From assembly GCA_003542935.1 (NCBI GenBank), contig DPJQ01000144.1, positions 8,236-17,111 of the forward strand: a DNA stretch of 8,876 nt, given 5' to 3'. Positions 1 to 5,889 of the stretch are shown piece by piece. The DNA is from Lachnospiraceae bacterium (lineage in GTDB: Bacteria; Bacillota; Clostridia; Lachnospirales; Lachnospiraceae). Under the pieces are notes generated by a model. That model had not been told where the DNA came from and did no database searches. It saw only the letters and a list, made by a program, of their open reading frames with translations. A program made the position numbers and the translations under genes. Positions within the stretch are counted from its first letter, which is position 1; every line of letters begins with the position of its first letter.

Positions 1-379
1 CATCGGCGACGGCAACTTCCCCGGCCACACCTATGGCAAACGGGTGATCCGCCTTGACGGCCACGGAGTTCCCGAGATTCTGGACGCCATTTTGCAGGTC
101 ATGCCCCTTGATACATATCCGAACTCCGACGGTGTCATGGTGCCCCCCTGTACCCTGATGGCTGTTGAACCCGGCGATGATGCCAAAACACCGATCTGGG
201 ATACTTACAAAGAGATCGTGGCCAAACACGATCCCCGGGGCGATGCATGTTTTGAGGAGATCAACAAATGGGATTTCTATAAAAAGACAAAAGAGAATTC
301 CACCCTTGTCATCATGACCAGCGAGACCGCCATCTACGCCAATATCATTCTGCGAAAGGGCGTTGTGATCAACGAGTAA
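1..379 (+). CDS. fucU: RbsD/FucU family sugar mutarotase (likely L-fucose mutarotase), 3' part
   Basis: The gene runs in from the left edge. The reading frame is open from base 2, giving 125 visible residues and ending in TAA at 377-379. Family members are about 140-150 residues, so roughly the first 20, including the N-terminal catalytic His region, lie outside. Visible signatures are IGDGNFPGHTYGKRVIR at the edge (Asp in the GD-x-x-FP loop, matching the DAHFPAH-type loop of FucU), then DGHGVPEILDAI, LDTY, and near the end IYANIILRKGV, whose Tyr (fragment residue 112) corresponds to the catalytic Tyr of the family. These enzymes interconvert alpha and beta anomers of fucose or ribose in the cytoplasm and supply the isomerase or kinase. 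The YANIILRKG ending and the PGH loop favour FucU over RbsD, but the exact sugar cannot be read here. It converges on the mannitol operon and need not be co-regulated with it. The internal GTG at 44 is not the true start, because the family homology continues upstream of it. Confidence 0.88.
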   Translation, partial: IGDGNFPGHTYGKRVIRLDGHGVPEILDAILQVMPLDTYPNSDGVMVPPCTLMAVEPGDDAKTPIWDTYKEIVAKHDPRGDACFEEINKWDFYKKTKENSTLVIMTSETAIYANIILRKGVVINE

Positions 380-416
380 TAGAGTTATCTGCAAAAAAGG
401 CATATAAACAATAAGC

Positions 417-456
417 GGACAGCCTGTCTGAGCCGTTACGATACGCACAGGCTTCC
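417..456 (+). terminator. Possible weak terminator hairpin after the fucU-like gene
   Basis: AGCCTGT (421-427) pairs with ACAGGCT (447-453). The stem can be extended by GGA (417-419) with TCC (454-456) across a bulged C, and a short inner CGT/ACG stem fits in the loop. The downstream T-run (TTTTC) starts only after a TGCA spacer, so as an intrinsic terminator it is weak. It may instead be simple mRNA 3'-end structure. The stronger hairpin at 471-522 could also serve this gene. Confidence 0.35.
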
Positions 457-470
457 TGCATTTTCAGACA

Positions 471-522
471 AAAACTGCCGCAGAGCGCTGCCCCCATACG
501 GAGCAATGCCTGCGGCAGTTTC
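471..522. terminator. Bidirectional intrinsic terminator between the convergent fucU-like gene and ptsI
   Basis: A perfect 12-bp stem is formed by AAACTGCCGCAG (472-483) and CTGCGGCAGTTT (510-521) around a 26-nt loop. The loop can itself pair further (GCTCC with GGGGC on the minus strand). Read on the minus strand the stem runs into TTTTTGT, a good U-tract about 50-100 nt after the ptsI stop. Read on the plus strand it is followed by TTTCTTATTA, also U-rich. It therefore probably ends the long minus-strand mtl/pts operon and may also stop plus-strand transcripts. Confidence 0.8.
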
Positions 523-568
523 TTATTATACCGGTATTCCAATCCGCAAACAGAGGAAATGCCCGATT

Positions 569-2182
569 CTATTCTGCGTCTCTGATTTTCTTGCGCACCG
601 ACAGGATACATCCCGGCGATACAGACAGCTCGTCAAGCCCCATTCTCAGGAACTCCTCCGTCAGCGTCGTATCCGCACCCAGCTCACCGCAGATACCGGC
701 CCAGATGCCTTCTTTGTGGGCATTGTCTGTCACCATCTTGATCAGACGAAGCACCGCCTCATGATGAGCGTTGTAGAACGGATCCAGCTTCGCGTTCTGA
801 CGGTCGATAGCCAGGGTATACTGAGTCAGGTCGTTGGTGCCGATACTGAAGAAGTCCACATGTTTCGCCAGCTGATCGCTGATGACGGCGGCAGCCGGGG
901 TCTCGATCATAATCCCCTCTTCCACCTTGCCGATCTTCACACCCTCCGAGGCCAGCTCTTCCTTCACAGACCGGGAGATGGCTTTGATTTTCTCCACCTC
1001 TTCCACGGAAGTGATCATCGGATACATGATAGACAGATTACCGAAAGCACTGGCACGGAACAGAGCGCGCAGCTGCGTACGGAAGATCTCCGGCCTGGTC
1101 AGGCAGATACGGATGGCGCGGTAGCCCAGAGCCGGGTTATCTTCCTTATCCAGTTCAAAATAACCCACCTGTTTGTCTGCGCCGATATCCAGGGTGCGGA
1201 TGATGACTTTCTTGCCGCCCATAGTCTCAACAACTTTTTTGTAAGCGCTAAACTGCTGTTCTTCTGTAGGGTATGTATCGGATTCCAGATACAGAAACTC
1301 ACTACGGAACAGGCCGATACCGCCGGCATCGTTCTCCAGCACGGAAGCCAGATCGCCGGGATTGCCGATGTTGGCGTACAGATTAATCTTCTGGCCGGAT
1401 TTGGTCACGTTTTCCTTACCCTTCAAGGTCTGCAAGAGCTTTTTCTGCTCGTCGTCGGCCTCTTTTTTCTTGAAATAAGAGGCCAGCAGATCCATATCGG
1501 GGTCAACGATGAATTTGCCCTCGTAACCGTCCACTACGGCAATCTTGCCGTCCCAGGATTTATCAATATCCACCCCCACCAGGGCCGGGATACCCATAGT
1601 CCTGGCCAGGATCGCCGTATGGGAGTTGGCTGAACCCAGACGGGTCACAAAGGCCAGCAGCTTGCTCTTATCCATTTGGACGGTCTCGCTGGGGGCCAGA
1701 TCCTCAGCCACCACGATCACCGGATCATCGCCGATATCCGTCCCGCTACCCTTACCGTGAAGAATGGTAATCACTCGCTCCGTGATATCCTTCACATCCG
1801 CCGCACGGGCTTTGAAGTATTCGTTATCCATATTGGCAAACATCTCGGCAAAATTGTCGCCGGTGGTGGCGGCGGCATACTCTGCGTTGACTTCCTGGGT
1901 ACGGATGATATTCTCCACGGACTCATTGTAGTCCTCATCCTCCAGCATCATGGCATGGACATTGAAAATCTCCGCGTTGGCCTCGCCCACTTCTTCCAGA
2001 GCCTTTTCATACAGGCCGTTCAACTGCTCGATAGCTTTGGATTTGGCGGCCTCATACCGGGCCACCTCCGCGTCAACATTTTCCACCTTGACACGCACGA
2101 CCTCGTTTTCCTCCTTGAGGTAAAACTTAATCCTGCCGATGGCAATGCCGTTAAAAATCTTTTTTCCTTCTTTTTCTATCAC
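569..2182 (-). CDS. ptsI: Phosphoenolpyruvate-protein phosphotransferase (PTS enzyme I)
   Basis: Enzyme I starts the PTS relay: it autophosphorylates on His from PEP and passes the phosphate to HPr in the cytoplasm. With the chosen start it is 537 residues, somewhat shorter than the about 570 of E. coli and B. subtilis. Visible in order: an N-terminal segment with NGIAIGRIKF; a helical HPr-binding region (about 30-140); the phosphohistidine domain with ANSHTAILARTMGIPALVG (active His188); then the PEP-binding barrel with GIGLFRSEFLY (288-298), RTLDIGADK (329-337), GIMIETPAA (423-431), DFFSIGTNDLTQY (443-455) and GICGELGAD with the catalytic Cys498. All key residues are present. The GTG at 2182-2180 is chosen because AAGGGGG lies 7 nt upstream; longer reading would overlap ptsH and add residues unlike the family. 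It is the last gene of the operon, 31 nt after ptsH, and is followed by a strong terminator. Confidence 0.97.
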   Translation of the reverse strand: MIEKEGKKIFNGIAIGRIKFYLKEENEVVRVKVENVDAEVARYEAAKSKAIEQLNGLYEKALEEVGEANAEIFNVHAMMLEDEDYNESVENIIRTQEVNAEYAAATTGDNFAEMFANMDNEYFKARAADVKDITERVITILHGKGSGTDIGDDPVIVVAEDLAPSETVQMDKSKLLAFVTRLGSANSHTAILARTMGIPALVGVDIDKSWDGKIAVVDGYEGKFIVDPDMDLLASYFKKKEADDEQKKLLQTLKGKENVTKSGQKINLYANIGNPGDLASVLENDAGGIGLFRSEFLYLESDTYPTEEQQFSAYKKVVETMGGKKVIIRTLDIGADKQVGYFELDKEDNPALGYRAIRICLTRPEIFRTQLRALFRASAFGNLSIMYPMITSVEEVEKIKAISRSVKEELASEGVKIGKVEEGIMIETPAAAVISDQLAKHVDFFSIGTNDLTQYTLAIDRQNAKLDPFYNAHHEAVLRLIKMVTDNAHKEGIWAGICGELGADTTLTEEFLRMGLDELSVSPGCILSVRKKIRDAE

Positions 2183-2189
2183 GGGTTTT

Positions 2190-2196
2190 CCCCCTT
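2190..2196 (-). promoter_or_regulatory. Ribosome binding site of ptsI (decides a GTG start)
   Basis: On the minus strand AAGGGGG precedes GTG (2182-2180) by 7 nt. No ATG lies near the conserved N-terminus, and the next in-frame Met is about 78 residues in. This site therefore fixes GTG as the likely initiation codon. Confidence 0.75.
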
Positions 2197-2213
2197 CGCA
2201 AATGTCCTGCAGA

Positions 2214-2462
2214 TTACAGGTTTTCTTCCAGAACTTTCTTGAACTCAGCCAGACTTCCCTCATCCTCACTGGATACCGTGATCGTCTCACCGCTCTTTAC
2301 ACCCAGTCCCATAAGGGCAAACAGCTTTTTAGCGTCAATCGTCTTCTCACCCTTGGTGATCTTGATCTCGCCTGCCAGACCTTTGGCCGCGTTTACAATG
2401 ATTCCTGCCGGACGTGCGTGGATACCTTCGGGATCTTTTACCGTGAAATCAAATGAACTCAT
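2214..2462 (-). CDS. ptsH: Phosphocarrier protein HPr lacking Ser46
   Basis: This 82-residue protein is the general phosphocarrier that takes phosphate from enzyme I and gives it to EIIA domains. The active-site motif EGIHARPAG is intact, with His15 and Arg17 in standard positions, followed by the expected alternation of strands and helices and the conserved MGLG turn (51-54). An ungapped comparison with B. subtilis HPr puts Lys46 where the regulatory Ser46 (KSIMGVMSLG) would be; the local sequence is KKLFALMGLG. By family knowledge, phosphorylation at Ser46 by HPr kinase drives CcpA catabolite control, so this HPr should be blind to that kinase. Similar AK(K/R)LFA(L/V)MGLG HPr proteins are, as far as I recall, usual in Lachnospiraceae. 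The start ATG (2462-2460) has AAGGAG 9 nt upstream. It lies between the HPr-like gene (71-nt gap) and ptsI (31-nt gap). Confidence 0.95.
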   Translation of the reverse strand: MSSFDFTVKDPEGIHARPAGIIVNAAKGLAGEIKITKGEKTIDAKKLFALMGLGVKSGETITVSSEDEGSLAEFKKVLEENL

Positions 2463-2487
2463 AACTACATTCTCCTTTTCTTTTTTA

Positions 2488-2493
2488 ATTATA
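2488..2493 (-). promoter_or_regulatory. Candidate internal -10 box ahead of ptsH-ptsI
   Basis: The minus strand carries a perfect TATAAT at 2493-2488 in an AT-rich stretch just upstream of the ptsH ribosome binding site. A start about 7 nt downstream would leave a short leader of about 18-20 nt. No convincing -35 hexamer lies 16-18 nt upstream, since that position is inside the GC-rich hairpin. It is therefore only a candidate secondary promoter that would let ptsH-ptsI be made without mannitol. Confidence 0.3.
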
Positions 2494-2502
2494 TTGATTT
2501 AT

Positions 2503-2525
2503 CCGCCCGGAATTTTCCCCGGCGG
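2503..2525 (-). other. Intergenic hairpin between the HPr-like gene and ptsH
   Basis: On the minus strand CCGCC and GGCGG bracket an inner GG/CC pairing and an A-rich loop, giving a compact GC-rich hairpin with a one-base bulge, 9 nt after the stop of the HPr-like gene. No U-tract follows (the next bases are ATAAATCAA), so it is not a standard intrinsic terminator. A role as mRNA processing or stability element, giving different amounts of the two HPr proteins, is possible but inferred. Confidence 0.4.
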
Positions 2526-2533
2526 TTCATCAT

Positions 2534-2812
2534 TCAGGAACTGTAAATCTCTACCGGTTCTATGGACAAAATGACCTGCTCCAGCACTTCCAGCGCCTCC
2601 GCCTCGTCCTCTCCGTCCGCAGCGATCTCCACCCGGCCTTCCGGAGGAAAACCCAGGCGCATCACAGACAGAGGCCTCTTCGCATCGGCCGTCCGTTCAT
2701 CCGTCTGCAGCATGACCATACTCCGGTATTTCTGGGCTGCAGCTGCCACCTGACCGGCGGGACAGGCATGGAATCCTACTCTTTCTGACAACTGGATTAC
2801 TTTCGTGACCAT
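2534..2812 (-). CDS. Divergent HPr-like protein (His15 kept, Arg17 to Cys, no Ser46)
   Basis: This 92-residue protein has the HPr family layout: GFHACPAG aligns without gaps to GIHARPAG, and DAK...VMRLG aligns to the HPr region around residues 43-54. His15, the phosphoryl-accepting residue, is present. Arg17, which helps position the phosphate in canonical HPr, is Cys17. Position 46 is Arg, so no HPr-kinase site. Compared by eye with the adjacent ptsH product, roughly one-fifth to one-quarter of positions match, mainly around the active loop and residues 41-54. The C-terminus is about 10 residues longer (ending EPVEIYSS). The start ATG has GGAGG 7 nt upstream, a strong ribosome binding site, so it is probably well translated. 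It sits 30 nt after mtlD and 71 nt before ptsH. It could be a mannitol-dedicated phosphocarrier, a regulator that phosphorylates or titrates MtlR or MtlA, or a duplicate losing function. The family call is secure; the role is not known. Confidence 0.85.
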   Translation of the reverse strand: MVTKVIQLSERVGFHACPAGQVAAAAQKYRSMVMLQTDERTADAKRPLSVMRLGFPPEGRVEIAADGEDEAEALEVLEQVILSIEPVEIYSS

Positions 2813-2842
2813 GCCTGCACCTCCGATCGACCTGCCAGCCTT

Positions 2843-3988
2843 TTATTTTACCACCGTACCGTAGGCCTCTTTCACCTGAGCCAGCATCTTCTCGTCAGTG
2901 ACGCCGGATATCTCGCGGAACGCATCTACCACGCCGTTATCTCTAATCAGCGTCTGCAGTTTAACACTCTGCTCATCTTCCGGATTATCATAGTGCAGGG
3001 CTGCACCGATACCAAGGATCAGCTTATCTACCGGAAGACCGTACTCCATGGCGGTCATGGTGGGTTTCACCAGGCGGTCCGTAGCGCTCAGCTTGCGCAG
3101 CGGCTCCCTGCCCACCCGGGTAACGTCATCCTGCAAATAGGGATTTTTGAAACGGCTGATAATCTTCTCGATATAATGGGCATGGGCCTCGGGATCAAAA
3201 TGATGCTTTTTCACCAGACCTGCGCCGGACTGCTCCATAGCCTCGTGCACCAGCTTGTAGATCTCCGGGTCAGCAATGGCCTCGTTGATAGTCTCATACC
3301 CCTTGATCACACCCAGATAGGCGGTGATACAGTGGCCTGTGTTCAGAGTGAAGAGTTTTCTCTCAATGTAAGCCATCAAATCCTCAGCCAGGTTCATGCC
3401 GGCGATCTCAGGGATCCCACCTTTGAAGGAGGCCTTCTCGACGTTCCACTCATAATAATTCTCCACCACCACATCCGTGGGGATCTCGTTGCGCACCGGC
3501 GGCACGATACGATCCACCGAGCAGTCGGGGAATCCCACATACTCGTCGCAGTAAGCTTTCTCTTCTTCATTCAGGGCCGCATACACATGTTCTTTGAGCT
3601 GGGAACTGGCGCGGATGGCATTCTCACAGGCGATCAGGTTCAGGGGAGCCTTCGAACCGCTCTCCTTCCGGGCCTTGATACCCGCCGCGATCGTGGGGGC
3701 GATGCGGGGCAGTATAGTCAGGCCCACTGCCGTGGTGATCAACTCGGCATCCCGTATAGCGTCCAAAATCTCCGTGCCGTTTGACATGATGCCGTCCACA
3801 TCAGTAATCCTGTGATCCTCTTTCTCCACATCCATGATATGAACCGTGTAGGCCTTATCCTGGGCCAGGCGGTCAATGATCACCGGATTTACATCAGCAA
3901 ATACTACATGATACCCCGCCTGGGCCAGCAGCATTCCGATGAAGCCGCGGCCAATATTTCCGGCGCCGAATTGAATAGCAGTTTTCAT
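2843..3988 (-). CDS. mtlD: Mannitol-1-phosphate 5-dehydrogenase
   Basis: It catalyses NAD-dependent oxidation of D-mannitol 1-phosphate to D-fructose 6-phosphate in the cytoplasm, linking mannitol uptake to glycolysis. The 381-residue length matches the family (382 in E. coli). The N-terminus MKTAIQFGAGNIGRGFIG holds the GxGxxGRG dinucleotide-binding turn (7-18) of the Rossmann fold. The C-terminal catalytic domain shows ERKLFTLNTGHCITAYLG (209-225), with the Lys211, Asn216 and His219 typical of the long-chain mannitol dehydrogenase family. The start ATG has AGAAGG 9 nt upstream. It follows mtlA by 43 nt and precedes the HPr-like gene by 30 nt, so it is part of the same transcript. No truncation or lost residue was seen. 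Confidence 0.97.
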   Translation of the reverse strand: MKTAIQFGAGNIGRGFIGMLLAQAGYHVVFADVNPVIIDRLAQDKAYTVHIMDVEKEDHRITDVDGIMSNGTEILDAIRDAELITTAVGLTILPRIAPTIAAGIKARKESGSKAPLNLIACENAIRASSQLKEHVYAALNEEEKAYCDEYVGFPDCSVDRIVPPVRNEIPTDVVVENYYEWNVEKASFKGGIPEIAGMNLAEDLMAYIERKLFTLNTGHCITAYLGVIKGYETINEAIADPEIYKLVHEAMEQSGAGLVKKHHFDPEAHAHYIEKIISRFKNPYLQDDVTRVGREPLRKLSATDRLVKPTMTAMEYGLPVDKLILGIGAALHYDNPEDEQSVKLQTLIRDNGVVDAFREISGVTDEKMLAQVKEAYGTVVK

Positions 3989-4031
3989 ATCAATCTACCT
4001 TCTTTCTGAATCTAATGTAATTAAAACACAA

Positions 4032-5888
4032 TTATCCCAATTTATCAAGGACTACCGCAGGATCCTTTGCCGTCAACAGAGCCTCCATGATCTCCTCATC
4101 TTCGAGGGCCCCGCAGATATTGCTGAGGATCTCCAGATGCTCGTCACCCACACCGGCGATACCGAACACCAGGTTCGCTTTCTCATCACCGAATGGAACA
4201 CCGTCGGGATACTGAAGCACCACAATACCGCTCTTTTTCACTGTACCCTTGGCCTGAGATGTCCCATGAGGGATGGCAATACCCATGCCCATGTAAGTAG
4301 TAGCCAGTTTCTCGCGCTCCTGCATGGCAGGAATGTAAGACTCATCCACATACCCCAGTTTATGGAGCAGCTCACCTGCTGCCTGGATCGCCTCTTCTTT
4401 AGTATCCGCTTTCTGGCCTAATAAAATACCTTCTTTTACCAGCAGGCTTTTGCTGCTCTTCTTCTCCGGCTCCGCCGGTTTTTCCTCCGCCGGGGCTGCC
4501 GGAGCCTGCGCACTGGCAGTTACCTGTTCAAACAGCGTATCCAATGCCGGATCCGCCAGGAAATTACCGATCGTAACGAGCTGTGCCTGAGGCGCGGATT
4601 TCGCCGCACGATCCTGCAGGATCGTCTGGCATACCACGATATCGGCATCCCCGGGAACATTGTCTACAGATGTATTGGTCACGGTGATATCCGGACGGAT
4701 CGCCTTGATCCTGTTGCGGAACTTGGTGGCGCCCATGGCCGAAGAGCCCATACCTGCGTCGCAGGCAAACACGATCTTGCGGATCTCACCGGTAATCTTC
4801 ACTGCACCGGCGGGAGCTGCCATTCCTTTGGACTCCGCCTTCATGGAAGCCACCTGGCTCTGGGCATCCTCCAGGCTCTTGGAACCCGACGCCATGACAA
4901 TGGGACTGGCAATCACAAACGATACGCCCGCCGCAATGATTACACCGAGAGCAGAAACCAGCATCTGGGTTTTCGGCGTCATCATCATAAAGGCGATAAT
5001 GGAACCGGGAGAAGCCGGGCCATTGAGACCGGCGCCCATAAGGTTGAAAAACAGGATCGCACAGATATTACCTGCAATCGGCGCAACAATGACAGCCGGG
5101 TTCATCAGCACATACGGGAAATAAATCTCGTGGATACCGCCGAAAAAATGGATGATAACCGCGCCGGGTGCAGAGCTCTTGGTTGCCTTATCTTTGCAAA
5201 ACACACTGTAGGCCAGCAGTACGCCAAGGCCGGGGCCGGGGTTCGTCTCCAGCATATACATGATAGATTTCCCCATCTCCTCCACCTGCTGGATACCCAA
5301 CGGGGTAAATACACCCTGATTGATAGCATTATTCAGGAACAGTACCTTGGCGGGCTCCAGGAAAACTGCTACCAACGGCAGCAGGCTGTGGCTTACCAGG
5401 AACGAAACACCGCCGCCCAGTACAGCCAGAATCACCGACATAATCGGTCCGATGAAATAGTAGCCGATGATCATCAGAATCAGACCCAGGATACCGACAG
5501 AAAAATTATTGATCAGCATCTCGAAGCCTGTGGGCATATGCCCGTCCATAAGCTGGTCAAATTTCTTGATCACCCATCCGGCCAGGGGGCCTATAGCCAT
5601 GGCGCCCATCAACATGGGAGAATCTGTACCGCAGACACAGCCGATCACAGCGATGGCGCCGATTACACGGCCCCTCTCTCCCCCCACCATCTTGCCGCCC
5701 TGACTGGCGATCAGGATCGGCAGCAGGTAGGTCAGAATCGGTGTCACCATAGAGCTTAACTGGGCATTGGGTATCCAACCTTTTTCAATGAACAGCGCTG
5801 CCAAAAACCCCCATGCGATAAATGCACCGATGTTCGGCATGACCATTCCGGAAAGGAACTTTCCGAATGCCTGTACTTTGTTTTTCAT
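4032..5888 (-). CDS. mtlA: PTS mannitol transporter, fused EIICBA
   Basis: This membrane permease imports mannitol and phosphorylates it to mannitol-1-phosphate. It is 618 residues from the chosen start, close to the 637-residue E. coli MtlA. The EIIC membrane domain (about 1-335) starts with the family hallmark KVQAFGKFLSGMVMPNIGAF, has many hydrophobic segments, and contains GGIHEIYFPYVLM (250-262) with the Glu known to matter for mannitol binding. EIIB (about 368-455) has FACDAGMGSSAMGA with phospho-Cys376. An Ala/Pro/Glu-rich linker (about 458-480) leads to EIIA (about 482-618) with GMGIAIPHGT and phospho-His541. Single-chain CBA is the enteric layout; many Bacillota instead carry EIIA as a separate mtlF, and none is seen here. 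ATG at 5888 is preferred because the family N-terminus begins there and AGGAGG lies upstream; an earlier ATG at 5924 has no ribosome binding site. The start is 1 nt after the mtlR stop, implying translational coupling. Confidence 0.97.
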   Translation of the reverse strand: MKNKVQAFGKFLSGMVMPNIGAFIAWGFLAALFIEKGWIPNAQLSSMVTPILTYLLPILIASQGGKMVGGERGRVIGAIAVIGCVCGTDSPMLMGAMAIGPLAGWVIKKFDQLMDGHMPTGFEMLINNFSVGILGLILMIIGYYFIGPIMSVILAVLGGGVSFLVSHSLLPLVAVFLEPAKVLFLNNAINQGVFTPLGIQQVEEMGKSIMYMLETNPGPGLGVLLAYSVFCKDKATKSSAPGAVIIHFFGGIHEIYFPYVLMNPAVIVAPIAGNICAILFFNLMGAGLNGPASPGSIIAFMMMTPKTQMLVSALGVIIAAGVSFVIASPIVMASGSKSLEDAQSQVASMKAESKGMAAPAGAVKITGEIRKIVFACDAGMGSSAMGATKFRNRIKAIRPDITVTNTSVDNVPGDADIVVCQTILQDRAAKSAPQAQLVTIGNFLADPALDTLFEQVTASAQAPAAPAEEKPAEPEKKSSKSLLVKEGILLGQKADTKEEAIQAAGELLHKLGYVDESYIPAMQEREKLATTYMGMGIAIPHGTSQAKGTVKKSGIVVLQYPDGVPFGDEKANLVFGIAGVGDEHLEILSNICGALEDEEIMEALLTAKDPAVVLDKLG

Positions 5889-5889
5889 C

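Noticed and set aside
369..611. Minus-strand open frame crossing the 3' end of ptsI and the convergent terminator
   Set aside because: It overlaps the ptsI end and the fucU-like gene end, contains the terminator hairpin and has no ribosome binding site or known motif.
506..1633. Long plus-strand open frame (375 codons) antisense to ptsI
   Set aside because: It lies wholly opposite a complete enzyme I with all catalytic motifs, has no recognisable family features, and runs through the terminator stem. It is a shadow of codon bias.
2183..2290. N-terminal extension of ptsI overlapping ptsH
   Set aside because: The added residues do not resemble enzyme I and merely read ptsH in another frame. 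GTG at 2182 has a good ribosome binding site.
2503..2525. Intrinsic terminator between the HPr-like gene and ptsH
   Set aside because: The hairpin lacks a following U-tract, so it was kept only as an unexplained structural element.
2993..3784. Plus-strand open frame of 263 codons opposite mtlD
   Set aside because: Antisense to a fully conserved mtlD, no family resemblance and no supporting promoter or ribosome binding site.
5130..5759. Plus-strand open frame of 209 codons opposite mtlA
   Set aside because: It mirrors the hydrophobic EIIC coding region; the His/Gln-rich product is typical of antisense translation of membrane-protein codons.
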